A stretch of DNA of 18,182 nt from Sediminibacterium ginsengisoli (GTDB taxonomy: Bacteria > Bacteroidota > Bacteroidia > Chitinophagales > Chitinophagaceae). This document shows, in pieces, positions 13,331 through 18,182 of the stretch. The translations under genes were made by a program, and so were the position numbers. The notes beneath the pieces are model-generated. The model made no database searches. It saw only the letters and a list, made by a program, of their open reading frames with translations, and was not told the DNA's origin. How positions within the stretch are numbered: the stretch's first letter is position 1; every line of letters begins with the position of its first letter. The stretch spans positions 1 through 18,182 of the forward strand of contig CAMAQW010000012.1 of the NCBI GenBank assembly GCA_945860335.1, given 5' to 3'.

Positions 13331-13984
13331 TTATTCACCATAAAGCCCTTTTTCGCAGGCATAGGTTACAAGTCCGGCCATTGATTTAACACCCATTTTT
13401 TGCATCACCCTGGTGCGGTGACCTTCTACAGTGCGTTGGCTCAAATAAAGGGTACTTGCAATTTCCTTGCTTATAAAGCCTTTACAAATGAGGGTGATAA
13501 TGTCTTTTTCCCTCTCTGAAAAAACCACCAAATGCTCTTTACTCCCCGATTGAAACTTTTCAATAAGGTCTTTTACCTGTTTGTTGCTTTCGGTACAAAA
13601 ATAGGATCTGTTGTTAAAGACCGCCACAATTGCTTGTTCAATATCCTCCTTGTCGGCATTTTTCATAAGGTAACCGAGAGCCCCAGCATCTAACATTTCC
13701 ATAATATGGGTTTCTTGTCCAAACACCGAAAGGGCAATTACTTTTGCGCCGGGGTGTCTTTTGCAAAGCTCTTTGGTAGCCATTACCCCATCCATCACTG
13801 GCATCGAAATATCCACTAAAAAAACATCGGGGGTATAGCGGGCGGCCACCGAAAGCAAATCCAATCCATTTTCGGCCTCACCCACCAGTTCTATACCATC
13901 AATGCTGGCCAATAGCATTTTTAAGCCGCGTCTAAAAATGATGTGATCATCTGCAATAAGCACTTTAATTTTTTGAGTTAGCAT
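13331..13984 (-). CDS. NarL/FixJ-type response regulator (orphan)
   Basis: 217 residues. The receiver domain (about 5-120) has acidic residues D12-D13, phosphoacceptor D58 (FLVDISMP), the switch Ser at 86 (ALSVF) and K108 (YLMKNAD). The LuxR-type HTH (about 154-214) shows FSEREKDIITLICKG, SKEIASTLYLSQRTVEGHR and the closing MGVKSMAGLVTYA. All key residues are present, so it should be a phosphorylation-controlled dimeric DNA-binding regulator. No histidine kinase is in the window, so the partner is elsewhere. It is divergent from the UvrD helicase gene and followed by the micropeptide ORF. Confidence 0.93.
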   Translation of the reverse strand: MLTQKIKVLIADDHIIFRRGLKMLLASIDGIELVGEAENGLDLLSVAARYTPDVFLVDISMPVMDGVMATKELCKRHPGAKVIALSVFGQETHIMEMLDAGALGYLMKNADKEDIEQAIVAVFNNRSYFCTESNKQVKDLIEKFQSGSKEHLVVFSEREKDIITLICKGFISKEIASTLYLSQRTVEGHRTRVMQKMGVKSMAGLVTYACEKGLYGE

Positions 13985-14116
13985 AGGAATGGGTTTTGGT
14001 TATATAAATTTTAACATATGCAATATGACTGCAATAAATATTGAAAGTGTAGAGAAAATCACTGAATTATAACTGCATGAAACACGTACAGTAACTTATC
14101 AACGATTGAAGGGAAG

Positions 14117-16453
14117 ATGCGTTCTAGGGTTTATCTTGCGGCTATGCAACAGTATTTAGCAGGACTTAATGATCCGCAAAAAGAAGCGGTATTACATGTG
14201 AACGGACCACTCATGATTGTGGCAGGTGCAGGTAGTGGCAAAACAAAAGTTTTAACAACGCGCATTGCGCACCTCATGTCTGTGGGTGTAGATGCATTTA
14301 ATATTTTAGCGCTCACATTTACCAATAAGGCGGCTGCCGAAATGAAAGAAAGAATTGAGCGCACGCTGGGTAATACCAATGCAAGAAATTTATACATTGG
14401 TACCTTTCATAGTGTGTTTGCGCGCATTCTGCGCGCCGAAGCGCACCGCTTAGGTTACCCCAATCATTTCACTATTTATGATACCGATGATAGCAGATCT
14501 GTTATTAAAACCGTAGTCAACGAATTAAACCTAGACGACAAACATTATAAAGCAAACATTGTAGGTAGCCGAATTTCAAGTGCTAAAAACGCACTTCTAT
14601 CGCCCGCCGAATACGCAACAGATTATTACATTCAGCAAGAAGACATGCGCGCCAATAGGCCCGCCATTGCTCAAATCTATGCAGCATACGCCAACCGGTG
14701 TTTTAAAAATGGTGCTATGGATTTTGATGACCTACTTTTAAAAATGCACGAGCTCTTAAAAAACTTTCCGGAGGTATTACACAAATACCAACACAAGTTT
14801 AAATACATACTTATTGATGAGTACCAAGATACCAACCCGGTGCAATATCAAATTACCAAACTACTTGCTGCCGTGCATGAAAACATTTGCGTGGTTGGCG
14901 ATGATGCACAAAGTATTTATAGTTTTAGAGGCGCTACCATCGAAAATATTTTACAGTTCAAAAAAGACTACGACGATGTTAAAGTGGTAAAGCTGGAACA
15001 AAACTATAGAAGTAGTCAAAACATTATTCATGTAGCCAACGAAGTCATCAAAAACAACGAAGGACAAATTCAAAAAAATCTGTGGACCGAAAACAAAGAA
15101 GGTGAAAAAATTTGTTTGGTGCGTACCATGACAGATAATGATGAAGGACGTTTTGTAGCAGACACCATTCAAGAACAAAGGCTTCGCAATCATTTTAACA
15201 ACAATGACTTTGCTATTTTATACCGCACCAACGCGCAGAGCCGTTCGTTTGAGGAAAGCCTCAGAAGAATGGGCATTCCCTACCGCATTTATGGTGGCGT
15301 AAGTTTCTACCAACGCAAAGAGGTCAAAGATTTTATTGCGTATTTACGGGTAGTCGTTAATATTAAAGATGAAGAAGCACTTAAAAGAATTATCAACTAT
15401 CCAGTTAGAGGTATTGGTAAAACTACCCTAGAAAAATGTGCCATTGCGGCAAACGAAAATAATATCACACTCTTTGAAGTAATTAGTAGAGCTGGTGAAT
15501 TTGGTTTTAAAGCGGGTACCCTAGAAGCGCTTCAAAACTTTGTTACCATGATACGCTATTTTCAAACCATGCTGCAACAAAACAACGCGTACGATGTAGC
15601 GGTGCAAGTGGGCAAGCATACGAATCTAGTAAAAGAACTCTTCAACGATAAAACCACCGAAGGCCTCGCTCGTTACGAAAATATTCAGGAATTACTCAAC
15701 TCAATAAAAGAGTGGATTGAATCACCAAGTAATGAAGATGGTGAACTCGGCGATAAAACACTTGGTAGTTACCTTCAACAAATTACCTTACTTACGGATG
15801 CCGATGATGATAAAGAAAATGCAGATGTTGTAAAACTTATGACCATACACGCTTCTAAAGGATTAGAATTTGAATGCGTATTTGTGGGTGGTGTAGAAGA
15901 AACACTATTTCCGAGTAGCATGTCTATGAATACCAGAGAAGAATTAGAGGAGGAACGTAGGTTATTTTACGTGGCTGTTACAAGAGCTAAACAAAGACTT
16001 TGGCTTACACATGCCAATGCGCGCTACCGTTTTGGGCAACTCGTTCAAAATGAACCAAGCCGTTTTATTGAAGAAATGCCGGAGCAATACGTTGATAAAA
16101 GTTATGCGGGTGGTGGCGCTAGAAACAATGCTGGCGCAGATTATGGATCTGGTTTTGACAGAATGCAAAATAGTTTTGGAGCAGCTCCTAAAAGAAAGCC
16201 CTCAGACAAACCAGCATATATGCCGCCACCACCGCCACCAAAAGCGGTTACTCATATACCAACTGCCAACTTTGTGCCAAGTGATACCAGTAATTTACAA
16301 GTAGGGGCAAAAGTAGAACATCAGAAATTTGGTTTTGGAATAGTAGGCGCGATGGAAGGCTCGGCGCACAACCCAATTGCCACCATTAATTTTGAAAAAA
16401 ATGGTGAGAAAAAAATTATGCTCAACTATGCCAAACTACGCATTGTAGAATAA
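14117..16453 (+). CDS. uvrD: UvrD/PcrA-type ATP-dependent DNA helicase (SF1)
   Basis: 778 residues; 3'-5' SF1A helicase for repair and replication-conflict resolution. Motifs, numbered from 14117: I (Walker A) AGAGSGKT 36-43; Ia LTFTNKAAAEM 66-76; II DEYQD 234-238; III GDDAQSIYSFRGA 261-273; IV LEQNYRSS 293-300; V TIHASKGLEF 576-585; VI VAVTRAKQRL 619-628. A Gly/Pro-rich linker with six Pro (703-708) leads to a C-terminal Tudor-like domain (VGAKVEHQKFGFGIV), as in PcrA, where it contacts RNA polymerase. The family usually starts just before the Y-L-x-G-L-N-x-x-Q motif, so the in-frame ATG at 14144 may be the true start. The purine stretch GAAGGGAAG directly before 14117 is too close to the ATG for a normal RBS there. 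It converges on the isomerase with 3 bp between stops. Confidence 0.95.
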   Translation: MRSRVYLAAMQQYLAGLNDPQKEAVLHVNGPLMIVAGAGSGKTKVLTTRIAHLMSVGVDAFNILALTFTNKAAAEMKERIERTLGNTNARNLYIGTFHSVFARILRAEAHRLGYPNHFTIYDTDDSRSVIKTVVNELNLDDKHYKANIVGSRISSAKNALLSPAEYATDYYIQQEDMRANRPAIAQIYAAYANRCFKNGAMDFDDLLLKMHELLKNFPEVLHKYQHKFKYILIDEYQDTNPVQYQITKLLAAVHENICVVGDDAQSIYSFRGATIENILQFKKDYDDVKVVKLEQNYRSSQNIIHVANEVIKNNEGQIQKNLWTENKEGEKICLVRTMTDNDEGRFVADTIQEQRLRNHFNNNDFAILYRTNAQSRSFEESLRRMGIPYRIYGGVSFYQRKEVKDFIAYLRVVVNIKDEEALKRIINYPVRGIGKTTLEKCAIAANENNITLFEVISRAGEFGFKAGTLEALQNFVTMIRYFQTMLQQNNAYDVAVQVGKHTNLVKELFNDKTTEGLARYENIQELLNSIKEWIESPSNEDGELGDKTLGSYLQQITLLTDADDDKENADVVKLMTIHASKGLEFECVFVGGVEETLFPSSMSMNTREELEEERRLFYVAVTRAKQRLWLTHANARYRFGQLVQNEPSRFIEEMPEQYVDKSYAGGGARNNAGADYGSGFDRMQNSFGAAPKRKPSDKPAYMPPPPPPKAVTHIPTANFVPSDTSNLQVGAKVEHQKFGFGIVGAMEGSAHNPIATINFEKNGEKKIMLNYAKLRIVE

Positions 16454-16456
16454 TTA

Positions 16457-17368
16457 CTAGTATCCCCAAGATTTTAAAACGGCTAAATCCTGCTTTACAG
16501 AAGTAAGCGGTGTTTGCCCTTGGTAAGATTCCTGCTCTACAATAAAATGTGTAGTACCGCCAACACTTGCGCAAACTTCAGTAATCGCTTTAGTGCCAGC
16601 AAACCCTTTTCCAAGTACACAGCTTTCATATAAAGATTCGCCAGGTTCAGTGGCTTTAATTTCATCTTTTACATGTACCGATAAAAACCTGCCAGGATTG
16701 TTTTTTACAATGGCAATAGGGTCAGCTCCGGTGCCATAAATATTACCCATATCGAGTTGTAAGAACACTTTACTAGGATCGGTGTGTTCTAATATTATTT
16801 CATAAATAGAATGTCCATTTAAATTTTTAGCAAACTCAAAATTGTGGTTGTGGTAACCAAATTTCATGCCGTATTTGCTACAAAGTTCACCACTCTTATT
16901 AAACACATCTGCAAAAGAACGCATAGCGTCATAATTCACACGCAGTTCATCATCTAACCAAGCGCTAATAACATATTGCATTCCAGCGGTAGCTGCATCC
17001 TCCACCGTATATTTCCATTCGTCTGTAAAATCTTTTTTGGCAGCATCCCAGTGCTTGATTTCAAGCGTAGAATGTCCGCTCGGCATTTGTAAACCAAATC
17101 CATCCAATATTTTTTTAAACTCGGTAGGCGCGTAACCGTAAAATTTTCGGTTGGCATAAAATGCGTGTTCTACATGCTTATATCCTATTTTGGCGAGTTG
17201 CTCTAAAGTAGCAACAGGATTGGCTTTCATGTCAGTACGAACAGAATAAAGTTGAACGCCAATAATATTTTTAGGCTTTGGTGCCGCAAATAAATTAGGT
17301 TTTACAACCATTACACCAGCAGCTGTAAATGCAGTATTTCGAATAAAATTTCTACGGCTATGCGTCAT
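16457..17368 (-). CDS. Tat-exported sugar phosphate isomerase/epimerase (xylose isomerase-like TIM barrel)
   Basis: 303 residues from the ATG at 17368; a TTG at 17377 in the same frame would add three residues ahead of the signal and is less likely. A twin-arginine signal (S-R-R-N-F-I, RR at 5-6) runs to about residue 29. The rest is an AP-endonuclease-2-like TIM barrel: GVQLYSVR at 37-44, VEHAFY at 66-71, SGHSTLE at 97-103, GYHNHNFEF at 171-179, LQLDMGN at 203-209, SVHVKDE at 230-236 and IVEQESY at 276-282. The His, Asp and Glu in these are the expected metal and catalytic ligands. Such proteins isomerise or epimerise keto sugars and often accompany Gfo/Idh oxidoreductases like that at 2022-3419. 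It lies 37 bp downstream of the nucleoid-associated protein gene. Confidence 0.9.
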   Translation of the reverse strand: MTHSRRNFIRNTAFTAAGVMVVKPNLFAAPKPKNIIGVQLYSVRTDMKANPVATLEQLAKIGYKHVEHAFYANRKFYGYAPTEFKKILDGFGLQMPSGHSTLEIKHWDAAKKDFTDEWKYTVEDAATAGMQYVISAWLDDELRVNYDAMRSFADVFNKSGELCSKYGMKFGYHNHNFEFAKNLNGHSIYEIILEHTDPSKVFLQLDMGNIYGTGADPIAIVKNNPGRFLSVHVKDEIKATEPGESLYESCVLGKGFAGTKAITEVCASVGGTTHFIVEQESYQGQTPLTSVKQDLAVLKSWGY

Positions 17369-17405
17369 AACGTACAATTTAAGTGTTCCTTAAAGTTACT
17401 ATTAA

Positions 17406-18182
17406 TTAAGATTCTTCATCAAAATAAAGCTTATAAAATTGTTTGCCTGATTTTTCATCATACCCCTTTTCTACTAAGTCTTTACGGCCATGGATGTAAA
17501 TATGAAAGTTTTTATCAAGTTTAACCACCGCTTTAAAAAATCGTTGTTGCTTTTTTACCGCCGCCACATGAATTGAAAATTCGTCTTCAATCACTACTTG
17601 CTTGGCTACTTCGTACTGGCTCTTATACTGCGTAAAACTTTCTATGAGTTCGGGGTGATGAAGCACTTCTTTACCAAAATCTTGCATATTAAAAGATTCG
17701 TGGCTAGTAAAGTATTCCATGCTGCGATGTAAGAGATCTACCTGATCTGTTTTTGTTACTTCAAACTTATCTTGGTATTCGTTGCTAATAAATAGCTTAC
17801 ACATGCCTAATGCCGCATCGGTGTAATGATAACTATTAGCACGGCGGGATATTTGTAAAAAGTCGTTCACCCAATACTGCGTGTCTTGTTGCTTATTGGT
17901 ATTGTCTACCATACAAACCACATAGCCGTCTGCGCCGTCTTTATTGTAAATTAAGCAGCCTTTATCTAATTTATTGATGGCAATACCATCTTCTGCACTG
18001 ATACCCCAGCCTTCTTGTTTTGTTTTTAATTGCAAAAAGGTTTCTTTGGTTTCACTTTTAAAAAGTCCAATGCCAGAAATAAATTCGGTGCCAAAAGGAA
18101 GGTTTGTGAATTTAGCAACATAGAGTTCGCCATCTTTCACTTTAACATGCGCAGACTTTGCATGTAAAAAGTTGGCCAACAA
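17406..18182 (-). CDS. nucleoid-associated protein, NdpA/YejK-like, C-terminal part (runs off right edge)
   Basis: 258 codons open to the window edge; the N-terminus (roughly 80-100 residues, judging by a usual length near 340) lies outside. The visible region matches the Bacteroidetes 37-kDa nucleoid-associated family: GELYVAKFTNL, IGLFKSETKETFLQL, INKLDKGCLIYN, VVCMVDNTN, QYWVNDFLQI and the late FKAVVKLDKNFHIYIHG with a C-terminal KQFYKLYF. Members bind the nucleoid; in E. coli the homologue YejK associates with DNA and topoisomerase IV. The stop is 37 bp ahead of the isomerase ATG, so they may share a transcript, though no functional link is evident. Confidence 0.85.
   Translation of the reverse strand: MLANFLHAKSAHVKVKDGELYVAKFTNLPFGTEFISGIGLFKSETKETFLQLKTKQEGWGISAEDGIAINKLDKGCLIYNKDGADGYVVCMVDNTNKQQDTQYWVNDFLQISRRANSYHYTDAALGMCKLFISNEYQDKFEVTKTDQVDLLHRSMEYFTSHESFNMQDFGKEVLHHPELIESFTQYKSQYEVAKQVVIEDEFSIHVAAVKKQQRFFKAVVKLDKNFHIYIHGRKDLVEKGYDEKSGKQFYKLYFDEES

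Noticed and set aside
13359..13376. ATAGGTTACAAGTCCGGC, resembling the ATAGGTTACATGTCCTAT palindrome
   Set aside because: It lies inside the response-regulator coding region, the right arm is broken (CGGC instead of CTAT) and the bases are explained by the conserved V-T-Y-A-C codons. A fourth site is not supported.
16011..16304. Open frame within the 3' part of the helicase gene
   Set aside because: It is a shadow of the helicase linker and C-terminal region; the helicase frame is continuous and has the Tudor-like domain.

Overview
The window looks like a chromosomal segment from a Bacteroidetes (Bacteroidota) bacterium, probably near the Chitinophagaceae. The DNA is AT-rich and ribosome-binding sites are mostly not recognisable. 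Secreted proteins have the phylum's typical start (short signal peptide ending in A-Q). A T9SS-type C-terminal sorting domain, a FISUMP domain, a 'YQGIARN' N-terminal surface module, a Bacteroidetes-type nucleoid-associated protein and a perfect TAnnTTTG -7 box (13067-13074) all point the same way. No tRNA, rRNA, CRISPR array, transposase or integrase is visible.

Layout. (1) Positions 1-3419 hold a carbohydrate/sulfate-ester catabolism cluster: two tandem minus-strand sulfatases (the second running off the left edge), divergent from a Tat-exported Gfo/Idh/MocA oxidoreductase. (2) A small plus-strand lipoprotein (3510-3986) meets a minus-strand surface-protein operon head to head. (3) That operon (10183 down to 3992) encodes a small T9SS-sorted protein, a 1615-residue protein built from about ten 105-residue phage-tail-fibre-like repeats, and a FISUMP-domain protein. 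The first two genes overlap by 4 bp and the last two are 10 bp apart. (4) Upstream, on the same strand, lie two membrane-tethered putative regulators. One is a seven-helix AraC-type regulator split by a single in-frame TAA at 10722-10724. The other is a periplasmic-sensor/one-TM/cytoplasmic-domain protein (11573-13003) flanked by three copies of an ATAGG-N6/8-CCTAT inverted repeat. (5) A short region with two hairpins and a candidate 25-residue membrane peptide follows, then a NarL-type orphan response regulator. (6) The right side holds a UvrD/PcrA helicase on the plus strand, converging on a minus-strand Tat-exported sugar isomerase/epimerase and a partial NdpA/YejK-like nucleoid-associated protein.

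How the genes may work together (inference): regions 3 and 4 could be one surface-display locus, with membrane-bound regulators beside a long fibrous repeat protein and its secretion or anchoring partners. The sulfatases, the Gfo/Idh oxidoreductase and the sugar isomerase fit breakdown of sulfated polysaccharide in or outside the periplasm. The items most worth a second look are the stop-split AraC regulator, the three-copy operator-like palindrome, the tail-fibre-like repeat protein with shuffled sub-blocks, and the structured intergenic region with its micro-ORF.
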